Assembly (NCBI GenBank): GCA_028023455.1
Contig: JAQFVV010012396.1
Span: 9,466,085-9,530,084 of the forward strand
From: Epiperipatus broadwayi
Lineage: Eukaryota > Onychophora > Udeonychophora > Euonychophora > Peripatidae
DNA length: 64,000 nt
Direction: 5' to 3'
Below the pieces are notes generated by a model. It worked only from the letters and a program-made list of their open reading frames with translations. It was not told where the DNA came from and made no database searches. A program made the translations under genes and the position numbers. Positions 11,340 to 21,345 of this stretch are shown here, one piece after another; the stretch's first letter is position 1, and the number at the start of each line of letters is the position of its first letter.

Positions 11340-12045
11340 GTGATATTTATTGCAATCTTTTCTGTTCCCTTTATTTTTATAAACAAATCGGCAGGGCTTT
11401 CTGCCTTTTTGTTCAGGAATTACCATTTATGTAAATATGAAGAGGAAAGAAGAATAAATATCAACCAGTATGTTAATGATCTAATGAAGGTTGGTTATGA
11501 TTTAGTAACCATCAATAAAAGAATCAAAACATTTTATGAAAATATAACCAAACCAAGCAAGGACAAAAAACAACATATATGTCTGCCATACATACCTAAT
11601 ATTGCAAGCGAACTAGTCAAAAAATTACAGAATGAATTCACAATAGGTTTTCGAACCCCTCCCAACACCAATAGAATTATTAACAATTCTGAGGACAAAA
11701 TTGATCTACAATCAACACCACATGTGGTGTACAAGATAACATGCCCTCAGGCAAACTGTGGAGCAGTATACTATGGTGAGACTCAGGCCACTATAAACAA
11801 TTAGAGTGGCTCAACACAAATACTTATACAAAAGAGTATTAAGCAGAAATGAAGGTAGCTCAGTGTTTGTGGACCACCAAAAAGTGGCTAATCATGAATT
11901 TGAACCTGCAAGTGCTAGAATAATTTCCACTGAAAGAAATGATGTCAAAAGGAAGGTTAAAGAAGCATGGTATATAGCAAGAGATATGAAGGCAATAAAC
12001 AGGAAGGATACATGCTTTTCTATTTCAAAGAGATGGACAATATAA
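11340..12045 (+). pseudogene. Penelope-like element C-terminal fragment (GIY-YIG endonuclease), frameshifted
   Basis: Two abutting frames (11340-11804 and 11806-12045) make one PLE C-terminus broken by a one-base frameshift near 11800. The first holds the RT-to-endonuclease linker and the start of the GIY-YIG domain: HVVYKITCP (GIY side), a C-x4-C pair, then VYYGET (YIG). The second continues with AQH, RNEGSSVFVDH, KRKVKEAW (catalytic Glu region) and the PLE-typical ending AINRKDTCFSISKRW. The C-x4-C pair and following histidines fit the CCHH feature of PLE endonucleases. The RT domain is absent, so this is a 5'-truncated dead copy. Similar proteins lie at 14.8-15.3 kb and 40.4-40.9 kb. Confidence 0.85.
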
Positions 12046-12082
12046 ATGAGCTTGCATAGATTTGCATAAATTATTATGGTTG

Positions 12083-12127
12083 AAGGCTATGAATATGAAG
12101 ATGAAAGCTCTGAAAGCGCTTAGCCTT
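12083..12127 (+). ncRNA. Hammerhead-like hairpin in PLE 3' region
   Basis: About 40 nt after the PLE frame, AAGGCU (12083-12088) pairs perfectly with AGCCUU (12122-12127). Between them lie AUGAAUAUGA, a short hairpin, GAAAGC and a GCUU triplet region. The layout matches stem I, core, stem II, GAAA, NUH, stem I', but the CUGAUGA core is replaced by GAAUAUGA. Equivalent motifs follow the other two PLE copies of this subfamily, with compensatory stem changes. Confidence 0.5.
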
Positions 12128-12129
12128 AA

Positions 12130-13626
12130 GAAATATTAATGCAATTTTTATGAATTTAATTTCACTATATACATCAAGGGTATTAAATCTTAAATTATGA
12201 TAATAGAAGCATCTTAAGATCAGATGATACAACTTCATGGACTTACATATTTTTTAATTTTTTTTATAGTTTTGAAGATAATATATATCACCATGATATT
12301 TTACTTTTCCAATATCCCATCAGAATCTGTAATCTTTTCATTTATAGGATTATCAAAAATAGTCTTAATTTAATCAAGTGGATATCTCTATCCAAATTTA
12401 AATTGATCAGCAGAATGGATATGTCATTAAATGCTATTATTTAAATTTATGTAGAATTATTTAAAAGATGATAAATATTTTATTCATATGCTTAATGTTT
12501 GGCATAAAAATATGCAGCTTATTAATTTTATAAATTTATATCATTTTTAAGAGCATTTATTATTTCAGACCTGGATCAACAAATAATAGCATCTTTATTG
12601 TAGTTTTAATGCACCAATCATTTTCAACTGTCTTTTTAATTGCCGAACTTCTGTCATTAAATTTCTATATTGTTTATCCCTCCTATAATTTAGTTCAGCA
12701 CAGAATATCACATATTTTCTTCTAATTAAATAAATAATGCAAACATTCAAAAGTAGTGCTACCCTCTCTCTTTTACACATGCAATACAATTCAATGCAAT
12801 ACTTTTTATAATCTTCCAAATTGGCAGATAGTTTCAAGTAACCAATCCTTTCTATTTAAAATCATTAACTATTTTTTAAATAATTTTAAGGAGAAAGAAA
12901 AGTTCTGAGAAAAACTGCTGGATAATCCAAACTATCAATTTGCTCAAAGATTATATATTGTATTGCATTGTATTATGTGCATAAAGGAGTGTGTTAATAT
13001 TATTTTTTTAATTAGTATTAATATAAACAATACAGAAATATTAGTGAAAGAAAAGAAGAAATAACTGTTAATGCAGTCAATATGTACAGTATATTCTTTA
13101 AGAGAATTTTCATAACTTCTAAATGAAAATTTTAGTGTTCAGCAGATATCAAAATTTAACATGATTAAGAGATTGTATAAAAAAATGATCATTATTTTCT
13201 CACTAATATAAGAATATATGATCTGTCCAATAATATGAACCTATAAGTGCTTATGTAATACTGATTTATTATTAATGTTGTTACAATCCATAGAATACAA
13301 TTGTTTTAACATTTGACACATCCAAGTTGTTTATAATGATTTTTCTTCTAAATATTATATTTGTGCTAGTCAACCCATATAATATATAAATTCATAGTTA
13401 CAAGAGATCATGCAAGCTCATAAAGTCAATAAAATTTATTTCTAACACATCAATTGATTAATTCAGCTTACAACAAAGGCAGATATCTCTACTATAATGC
13501 TATTTATTATACATTTGATTAATTAGTGATCATAATTTATTAAGCATTAAAATCTTCAAAAAGAAAAATTCAGTTTGATGGAATAATGTTATCTGATACT
13601 GAAAATAACATTATTTTCTTTTATCT
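12130..13626. other. AT-rich intergenic DNA, nothing recognised
   Basis: An 80-codon minus frame (12595-12837) has no domain I recognise and sits in low-complexity surroundings. I do not call it a gene. Confidence 0.45.
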
Positions 13627-13985
13627 TTTGGTTTTTAATTAAAAGTTTTTATTTGATATATATAGATTTTTAAAAAGGAATTAGTTGTGTTTAAGTTGTG
13701 ATTGTAATAGGAAAATTAAAAAAAATTTTGGTTATGGATATATTTTGTAATTTTTAATTAATTTAATTTTTTTTTTTTTTGGAATATGTGATATTTATTG
13801 TATATATATTTTATTTTAGTGTGCCTTGAAAAAAGACTATAAAAAATAGTCGAAACGTCGGATTTCTTTTTCATGATTATAGTCATAAAAAATCAAGTTT
13901 TAAAAAGAAGGAGTTAGTTTGTTTTATTTCTGTATTAGATATATATATGAACTATTTTGAAAAGAAGAACTGTGTGCTGGATATA
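13627..13985 (+). mobile_element. 3'-end fragment of PLE subfamily B
   Basis: Matches the non-coding 3' part of the PLE pair at 19.7-21.3 kb. Shared words are ATATTTTGTAATTTTTAATT, GGAATATGTGAT, TATTTTATTTTAGTGT, CAAGTTTTAAAAAGAAG and GAACTATTTTG in the same order. No endonuclease frame is included, so this is a severely 5'-truncated insertion. Confidence 0.8.
13822..13864 (+). ncRNA. Hammerhead-like hairpin, PLE subfamily B
   Basis: CCTTGAAAAAA precedes a six-pair hairpin GACTAT/ATAGTC (13835-13851), followed directly by GAAACGTCGG. This hairpin-GAAACGTYG arrangement recurs in both arms at 19.75 kb and 21.2 kb. Stem II, GAAA and a possible GUC triplet are present, but the CUGANGA core and a convincing stem I are not. 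It is best described as hammerhead-like. Confidence 0.45.
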
Positions 13986-14740
13986 TTAAATTATTTTATA
14001 TTTATATGTGCAAAATATTTTTTATATTCCTGTCATCTTTTAAAAGAAGGGCCCCACATATAAATCTGTATAACTTTTTCCAAATATTCTTTTCATTTGC
14101 TTTGCTTTTAAAAAGAACTCAAAATTCCACATTTTCCATTGTGGACTTCTCAATCCACAGCTTCTTGTAAAATATCTTCATAATTTCTTTTTTTTTTTTC
14201 ATTGCATTCTACTTGTTCTTTTTTTTTTTTTTTCAATAAATACTCATTTTTCATTCGCTTTTTCAACATCATGATGTTTCTAAACTTATTTTCCTAGCAC
14301 AGCAGCAGTCAGCTACTGGTGGTCAGCGAACCAGTGGTGAACTGTGATGTAATTTTAGTGGTTCCAAAGAAATTCAGATATTATTTAAATTCACTAATAA
14401 AAATTTTAAATAATTTGTTTAAGCTGTATTATTATATGTAAAATTGATTTGTTACAAAATACTATTGTGACTTGCAAAACATTTACCTCAAAAGCGTTTA
14501 ATTAACCCCTACTCGGTTAGTGGCAGAGAAAAAATAACAAAATAATACCGAATTCTGTACAATTGACTAGACATCAAATTTGACTAGGCGTACCCTTGGT
14601 AATTGGGTGAACAAAACTCAAAAATTTTAATAAGAATTTTGAAGGTAAACACATCTATAAAAATTATTAAAGAATATAATACTATTTGTTATTAATCTTA
14701 AATAATTTTTAATTAGAGAAGATATTAATTAGTATTAAAG

Positions 14741-15340
14741 TTTATTGGCTTAACGTTTTCGAGGATCCATGCCTCATATTCATAGCCTTCATAAAATGTA
14801 TAATAAAATATGCAAATACAAATATTCAAATAAGCTAGTATTACGTAGCCCATTTCTTCGAGATCTCGAAGCAAGTATCCTTTCTATTAATGGCATGGAT
14901 GTTTCCATTGATGTAAAATGCCTCCTTTATTTTTCTTTTGTGATCATTTGATTCTGAGCACAATATTATGGGATTGGCGGGTGTGAAGTTGTGTCCAGAT
15001 TGTTTAGCATGCTCCAAGAATACAGAGGACGTGTTGCTGTTTTTCTGAGCTCTGTTAAATGTGTAAATATGTTGACCCAGTCTAGTATTGATTGTAGCTT
15101 TCGTTTCACCATAATATATAGCATGGCATCCAGCCTGAGGGCAGGCAATAGAGTACACCACGTGTGGGGTGAACGATCGATCAATGTGGTCTTTAGAGTT
15201 GTTAAGCAATCTATTAGAATTAGGTGGAGTTCTAACTGCTATGTTAAATTTATCGTTTAATGCTTTCATTAGTTTGTTAGAAGTAAAGCTATATTTATTA
15301 AATAATTTTTGTAAATACGAATTAGAAAATTACACATATG
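14741..15340 (-). mobile_element. 5'-truncated Penelope-like element
   Basis: Minus-strand copy of the same subfamily as 11.3 kb: endonuclease frame, short 3' UTR, then a ribozyme-like hairpin (14747-14789) with stem I GGCU/AGCC, stem II GAGG/CCUC and GAAA. It ends near TTAAGCCAATAAAC (14742-14755). The reverse complement of that 14-mer is the 3' terminus of foldback family 1. Confidence 0.8.
14841..15269 (-). CDS. PLE GIY-YIG endonuclease domain (142 codons, truncated protein)
   Basis: The open frame continues upstream without an ATG to about 15335, then meets a stop, so the M at 15269 is internal to the original protein. Visible motifs: HVVYSIACP (GIY side), C-x4-C (CPQAGC), IYYGET (YIG), RLGQH, EHAKQSGH, KIKEAFYI (catalytic Glu) and AINRKDTCFEISKKW at the end. 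All expected catalytic and CCHH residues appear intact, but the RT domain is missing, so the copy cannot move itself. Function, if any, would be DNA nicking for target-primed reverse transcription. Confidence 0.85.
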   Translation of the reverse strand: MKALNDKFNIAVRTPPNSNRLLNNSKDHIDRSFTPHVVYSIACPQAGCHAIYYGETKATINTRLGQHIYTFNRAQKNSNTSSVFLEHAKQSGHNFTPANPIILCSESNDHKRKIKEAFYINGNIHAINRKDTCFEISKKWAT

Positions 15341-15911
15341 AAACGTAGCAAATACGTATTTAAACATTTATTTATTTTTATGAAATAAAATGAACATTAT
15401 ATTAACAAAAAACAAAATAAAACATAATTCTTTAACAAATTATAAAACATATAAATATTAATATATAAATATATATGTATATCATAGTCAATTCTCATAT
15501 TAATTCGTACCTTTAAAAATTATGTTAGTTGGTCCACAATATCTAAAAGAGTGCCGCCCGCTGTCCTAGCATATCGTTCCATTCTCTTCCAAATACATAT
15601 ATTTAGAGCCTTAATTCCTCCCTCCAAATGTCCGAGTTTTGGTTCCTCTAAAGCAATATACCAAATCAAATACGTTATAAGTTTCTAAATTTTATCTTCA
15701 AATGGCACAGATTAACTTAGAAGCCTCTATTAAAATCTGTTTATTAATTGCAATTCGGATGGTAATTTCTTGATTACTATTCTAATCAATTAAACACTTT
15801 ATATCTGTTTTCCTGAAGAGTTGTGATGATGGTGCTTTAGTTGTATTTAATTTAATTTTATTTAAATATTCCAAATACATTCAACTGTTAATAATAGCAC
15901 ATCAAACAGGT
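15341..15911. other. AT-rich intergenic DNA, nothing recognised
   Basis: No supported feature; a short less AT-rich patch near 15545-15650 has no reading frame I recognise. Confidence 0.45.
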
Positions 15912-16063
15912 TAGTATATGCACAACATTTCGAGACGTATTATTCTCCCCTCTTCTTCAGGTGCTGTTGGCCTGACCAGTGCATGGGATTCGAATTTGGA
16001 TTCTTAGATTTTTGAGTATTGAATTTTAAGGTAATGCTCTAACTAACTGAGCCATATTGCCAA
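15912..16063 (-). mobile_element. tRNA-headed SINE with hammerhead-like tail
   Basis: On the minus strand a tRNA-like head begins GGCAATATGGCTCAGTTAG (A box) and has B box ATTCGAATCCC (+ strand 15985-15995). Downstream is GCAC-CUGAAGA, a hairpin closed by GAGG/UCUC, GAAAU, GUU, then GUGC. GCAC and GUGC can form stem I, and CUGAAGA fits CUGANGA apart from one extra A before stem II. So a Pol III-type head is joined to a PLE/hammerhead-like 3' motif. Boundaries are approximate and no TSD was identified. Confidence 0.6.
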
Positions 16064-17384
16064 ATGTTTCGAAAGACATTCAACACTCATATTAGATGAT
16101 GGAAATAGGCCAATATAAAAAGACAACTTTGTATCTCACTATATCTGCCAGTTCAACAATCATTGTTTTAATCTCTCCACTTATTGCCATTCCTTTAATT
16201 TTAAATGATGGCTTGCAGCATATTAATAAAGATATCATCAAGATCCCATTATTTTGATCTAACTTATATATATAGAGAGAGGGGGGGGGGGAATAAATAT
16301 AACGAGTAAAAAAAATGGTAATGAACACATCAGAATTTTTTTTTTATATGTATTTAAAAAAAGATGAATAATGAAAAAATAATAATCACCATATAACTTA
16401 CATTTTAAAGGAAATTCTCTTTCAACCGTGAATGTCAAACACTTTCCCTATTCAAGTCTAATAAATGTTTTAAAATCCATTACAAAAGTACAAAGATACA
16501 CTGCGGAGAAAATTGGTTCGTAAAATAGATTTTATTTTTTTAATCTGTAGGTATTGAGAGCAAAATGCCGCAGATATACATATAATTTAAGCTTTAACTT
16601 ATTAAGATAGGTATGCCGTGTTTTCGATTTGTGAACGACGAAAACGTATATGATAATCAAGAATAACAAATTTATTAAAAAATATGTCATCGGTAACAAA
16701 AAGCGATATATCCCCTAACCACTTATATATCTTTTAATAATATCAAGAATATCTACACTATAATTAGATATCAATTTGAAACTGGATTTTTTTTAATAAC
16801 CCAGCAATATAATTAATAATTGCATATATTTTTTCTACCATAAAACCAACTAAACTTCAACGCCCAATAAGTTATCACTTGTCAAATTTGTTTGATATAT
16901 TGGAATAGATTTTTATTTAAAGTATTTTTAATATTTCAACAATTATCGTTTTATTCTCACTATATATGCTTATATTGTAGACCTCATGGTAAAGAAATTG
17001 TAACAACTACCTGCTATAACCGTGACCTCAGGTTCAAATTTGAATGAAGCTTGATAACTTTTTTAACTGAAAATTTCCAGGCAATCATACGATATTTTTG
17101 AGCACCCAGAGTAGTTAATGCAGATAGGTATTCAATACCCTCATTCACTGACAACTGTCTTATCTACTGAATGGAAAGTCATGTGACATGCATGCATCAC
17201 CAGAAGTAGCAAACTGAGTTTCAATTTAGTGATATTAAGCTCATTATTCTACCACTGTATTAAATTTTATTAAAGTTATGTTCTTCTGTGTGGAAGGATT
17301 TGGAGAGGACTTTTCCTAGCAGAAATTATTTAAGGGTGTTTTATCTTTACATATATGTAAGTTATCAGAGATAAACAAATCAAA
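16064..17384. other. AT-rich intergenic DNA
   Basis: Includes a G10 run near 16281-16290 and a weak B-box-like AGGTTCAAATTTGA near 17030 that may be a SINE relic. No gene. Confidence 0.4.
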
Positions 17385-17515
17385 CAGTAGTAGATAGATA
17401 AATAGATAGATTGATTGATAGACAGATAAACAGAGAAGTGGCTAGATAATTAAATAGATAGATAAATATATATTTAAATAAGTGAACTGATAGACTGATT
17501 GATTGATACTCATAG
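17385..17515. repeat. Degenerate GATA/GATT microsatellite
   Basis: Repeated GATA and GATT tetranucleotides with interruptions. Confidence 0.8.
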
Positions 17516-18429
17516 TAAATAATTAGATAAAGTTAGAGAAGTCAGTAAATGAATAGAAAAGACAGATAGTAAAGTTAATATACATGTATTAGCTATTTAA
17601 AGGGAAAGTAGCAATGATTAAAGTAATATTGAAAGTCCTACTATTGACAAGTGTAAATAATAAAACACAGAATTTCATTCCCACTTTGAAAAAATAATAG
17701 ATAAAATGTCTGAGAAAGAATATAAGTGCAATAAAAAAAAACTATATTGAGAAAGAAAAAATAGAACTCAGAACTATTGCTGAATAAAATGATAACATTA
17801 ACTGAAATGATTATTTTATATCCTTATTCAGTAAAGTCTACAAGGAAATGTATGTCAACTAGACTACTTCAATACCTAAATTCAGTAAAATCTGCAGAAA
17901 AATGAATACCACTCATACTTCTTTAGAATATTTTCAGAAGATATTAACTAAAAAATATTAAATCTGCTAGTAAAGAACAAATAATCAAATAAAAACAAGT
18001 AATTAGAAAAATTATATTTGGAATTTAACAAACTTCAAATCAAATATTATTTTAAAAGACATTCAATACATTTTAAAAAGCACTTACTATTTGAAAAAAG
18101 CAAATGGATCTTGTATTATCTGGATTTAAAAACCCAAATAATTTTCAGAATACAACAGAGTATAAACTTATTAAATGAAAATCCTCTCCATATTCAATGA
18201 GAAAATTTTTTTAGGAGTTATTTCTTCTAAATCAACTAGTTCTACTACAAGAAATTCTAATAATTTAATGAAATTGTTTCTTTATTAATTAACTAATCAA
18301 TTATGTATAATTGTATCCTTAAAAAAAACTATAAATAATACCACATCAGGTAATTTCTTTTAGACTAAAAATATTCTTTACAATATTTAGTAGTTTGAAT
18401 CAACATTGTTAATTGATCAACTTTTCCCT
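17516..18429. other. AT-rich intergenic DNA, nothing recognised
   Basis: A 60-codon frame at 18018-18200 is Lys/Leu-rich and shows no domain. Confidence 0.45.
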
Positions 18430-18540
18430 GCAAGGCTTAGTGCAGTGGTTCAGTGTTAGAACTTGGAGCTCAAAGTCCATGGATCATGACATTAGTTCTT
18501 TCACTTTCCTTTGTTTGAATTTCTGATAAATCCCTGAACA

Positions 18541-18671
18541 ATAAACCATTTCCTCGTCTTGCGTTGTTAGCCGAGAGGTATCACAGCCGCCATGCAAGCA
18601 AGTAGTTGGTTGCAGATGGTTGTGGGTTCGCGTCCCGGCCGATGCTATGACATATATATAAACCATTTCCT
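18541..18671 (+). mobile_element. tRNA-derived SINE with perfect 14-bp TSD
   Basis: ATAAACCATTTCCT flanks the element at 18541-18554 and 18658-18671. The 103-bp body starts CGTCTTGCGTTGTTAGCCGA (A box TAGCCGAGAGG) and carries B-box-like GGTTCGCGTCC (18626-18636). It ends GATGCTATGACATATAT. It is a sister of the copy at 3.8-3.9 kb, but its A-tail is reduced to AT repeats. The tRNA-like head has a variable-arm segment as in class-II tRNAs. Confidence 0.9.
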
Positions 18672-19662
18672 TAGGAATATTATACTAGAACCTAATTATC
18701 GACCTGCCATGATAAACATGATTCTAATGAGAATGGTGTTTAAATATATTTTAAATAAACACATTATTTTCTATTCACATAACTAGCTAGTCCATAACCA
18801 TCAATCTATTAAATGATGAATAGATATCTAACTATTCTCAGATAGTAAAACAAGAAAGAAAATTTTTAATTTGTATAAATTTGTGAACATTACTTTCTCT
18901 ATCCTATTTTTCAACAGCATCCATCCGTGGGAAATCTGAAGAATGAACTGTTAGTATATGTAATGCTAAATTAAAACTAAAAAACATTTCTGTAGATACG
19001 TCCTCACATAAAATTATAATAATAGCTATCCTATAACACCAGACAGAAATACATGTGGTAGAAGCTTATTTTCACAAATGATGTGCACATCTTGAAAATT
19101 GCTTTCAAATCAAATTTTTTTTTGTAAGTATAGAAATCCTACTTCTCTATAATCATTTTTCAAAATACAGAATTAACAATAATGCTTGAAAAACAAACTC
19201 TAACAGAATTTTACCCTTTTCCCTTCCTCCCTGATATATACCAGTATGTCATCAGTAAGATATCAAAACCATTATTAATAAATGAAATAGCTTACATTAC
19301 TTAAGTATTTGTAGCTATATGCTGGAGTATTTTCATCATTTAGTATTCTGCCTCACAGTGTTTATTTCTTTATTTAAATTTAGAATAAATTGACATAATG
19401 ACTTTGACGCTATTTTTTAAATATTGGATACTATCATTTTATGAAGATTTTAATTTAATTATCATAACTTTCTAAAAAATACTTCACATTTTTAAATAAG
19501 TAAACACAATTAAAATACACAGCAGTTAATCCATGAGCATTTCTTAATCTTATTTTAATGTATTTATTTTAAGTTCTCTAATATTTGAAAAGCTGATCAG
19601 AAGACTTCTTAATCATCAAATAGTGTTAGTTTGCTACTTTCAACACAATTTATTCTAAATAT
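18672..19662. other. AT-rich intergenic DNA, nothing recognised
   Basis: No supported feature. Confidence 0.5.
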
Positions 19663-20012
19663 AGCAATAAAACAAACAAAACTCCTTTTTAAAACTTGTT
19701 TTTTTATATGATTATAATGATGAAAAAGAAATCCAACGTTTTGACTATTTCATATAGACTTTTTTTCAAGTTACACTAAAATAAAATAATATATATAATA
19801 ATAATAAACATCACATATTCCAAAAAAATAAAAAAAATAAAAATATTAAATTAAAAATTACAAAATATATTCATAACCAAAAATTTGCCTTATCTCCCAC
19901 TCCCCTTTTCTATTACAAACAATCACAACCTAAACACAAACATTTTATTTCATTTTTTTTAAAAAAAACAAACAACTATATATATCCTTTAAAACATTAA
20001 ATTAAAAACCTA

Positions 20013-20408
20013 TTATTTTCTTTTCTCTTTTTCCATTAACATCCTATTTAATTCTGGTTTTATTTCATTAATGTATATACCTTCCTTTATCATCCTTTCA
20101 TTGTATGACTTAATACATTCCAAAGGATTTATTTCAAAATCCCCATGCTTAAATCTATTCCTGTGAATGTAAACAGCAAAATTTTTATCACCTAAATGCT
20201 GTTTTAATCTAGTTTTTAATTTATTCTTACTAGTCCCAACATATGTCATTTTTACATTCTTTCTAAAACAATTCAAACATTTTATCAAATAAACTGAATT
20301 CATAATGTCTAACCTATTATAGTCCCCATTATTATTAATTAAAAAATTTAAACTTGCTTTCCTTTTATAAACTGGACAAATTGAAACATGATATTTCCTA
20401 TTAATCAT
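20013..20408 (-). CDS. PLE GIY-YIG endonuclease domain, left arm (131 codons)
   Basis: The GIY-side motif is VYLIKCLNC (residues 39-47), with a C-x2-C pair at C44/C47. The YIG equivalent is TYVGTS (Y56, G58), followed by R67 (active-site Arg), H71, H82 and H88. E109 in MIKEGIYI is the likely metal-binding Glu. These residues fit a PLE-type endonuclease with its CCHH feature. The protein lacks the RT domain and begins at an internal Met. Its C-x2-C spacing differs from the C-x4-C of the copies at 11.3, 14.8 and 40.4 kb, so this is a second PLE subfamily. Confidence 0.8.
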   Translation of the reverse strand: MINRKYHVSICPVYKRKASLNFLINNNGDYNRLDIMNSVYLIKCLNCFRKNVKMTYVGTSKNKLKTRLKQHLGDKNFAVYIHRNRFKHGDFEINPLECIKSYNERMIKEGIYINEIKPELNRMLMEKEKRK

Positions 20409-20571
20409 TTTAACTAATTTCTTAACTTTAATAAATAAATCTTTAGATATATTAAAACCAATATTTTCTTAACTTTAATAAATAAATCTTTAGATATATT
20501 AAAACCAACATAATTATGTTGGTTTTAATATATCTAAAGATTTATTTATTAAAGTTAAGAAATTAGTTAAA

Positions 20572-20967
20572 ATGATTAATAGGAAATATAATGTTTCAAT
20601 TTGTCCAGTTTATAAAAAGAAAGCAAGTTTAATTTTTTTAATTAATAATAATGGGGATTATAATAGGTTATACATTATGAATTCAGTTTATTTGATAAAA
20701 TGTTTGAATTGTTTTAGAAAGAATGTAGAAATGACAAATGTTGGGACTAGTAATAATAAATTAAAAACTAGATTAAAACAGCATTTAGGTGATAAAAATT
20801 CTGCTGTTTACATTCACATGAATAGATTTAAGCATGGGGATTTTGAAATAAATCCTTTGGAATGTATTAAGTCATACAATGAAAGGGTGATAAAGGTAGG
20901 TATATACATTAATGAAATAAAACCAGAATTAAATAGGATGTTAATGACAAAAGAGAAAATAAAATAA
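20572..20967 (+). CDS. PLE GIY-YIG endonuclease domain, right arm, active site lost
   Basis: Aligns end to end with the left-arm protein; about 13 of 131 residues differ. Two changes hit key positions: the YIG tyrosine is Asn (TNVGTS, residue 56) and the likely catalytic Glu109 is Val (KVGIYI). The nuclease is therefore probably inactive although the frame is open. An open but catalytically dead frame fits neutral drift after insertion. Confidence 0.8.
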   Translation: MINRKYNVSICPVYKKKASLIFLINNNGDYNRLYIMNSVYLIKCLNCFRKNVEMTNVGTSNNKLKTRLKQHLGDKNSAVYIHMNRFKHGDFEINPLECIKSYNERVIKVGIYINEIKPELNRMLMTKEKIK

Positions 20968-21345
20968 TAGGTTTTTAATTAAATATTTTAAAGGGTATAT
21001 ATAGTTTTAAAAAAAAAAGAAATAAAATGTTTGTGTTTAGGTTGTGATTGTTTGTAATAAAAAAGGGGAGTGGGTGATAAGGTAAATTTTTGTTTATGAA
21101 TATATTTTGTAATTTTTAATTTAATATTTTTTTTTTTTTTTATTTTTTGGGAATATGTGATGTTTATTATTATATATATATTATTTTATTTTAGTGTACC
21201 TTGAAAAAGACTATATGAAATAGTCTAAACGTTGGATTTTTTTTTTGTCATTATAGTCATATAAAAAACAAGTTTTAAAAAGAAGTTTTGTTTGTTTTAT
21301 TTCTATACTGGGCATTTATGAACTATTTTGGAAAGAAGAACTGTG

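Larger units (their letters stand above)
19663..21345. mobile_element. Head-to-head pair of PLE copies (subfamily B) forming a palindrome
   Basis: Two truncated PLE copies are fused at their 5' ends around CCAACATAATTATGTTGG (centre about 20512/20513). The left copy reads on the minus strand (about 19663-20512), the right on the plus strand (20513-about 21345). Each holds a 131-codon endonuclease frame and the same 3' UTR with the hairpin-RAACGTTGGA motif. The left arm has an extra tandem copy of about 46 bp next to the centre (20419-20462 and 20467-20510). The arms differ by about 10% at protein level, so the duplication is not recent, or two distinct copies were joined. Confidence 0.85.

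Noticed and set aside
18430-18510. tRNA-like GGCTTAGTGCAGTGGTTCAG head
   Set aside because: A-box-like only, no B box or fold; too weak for a SINE call.
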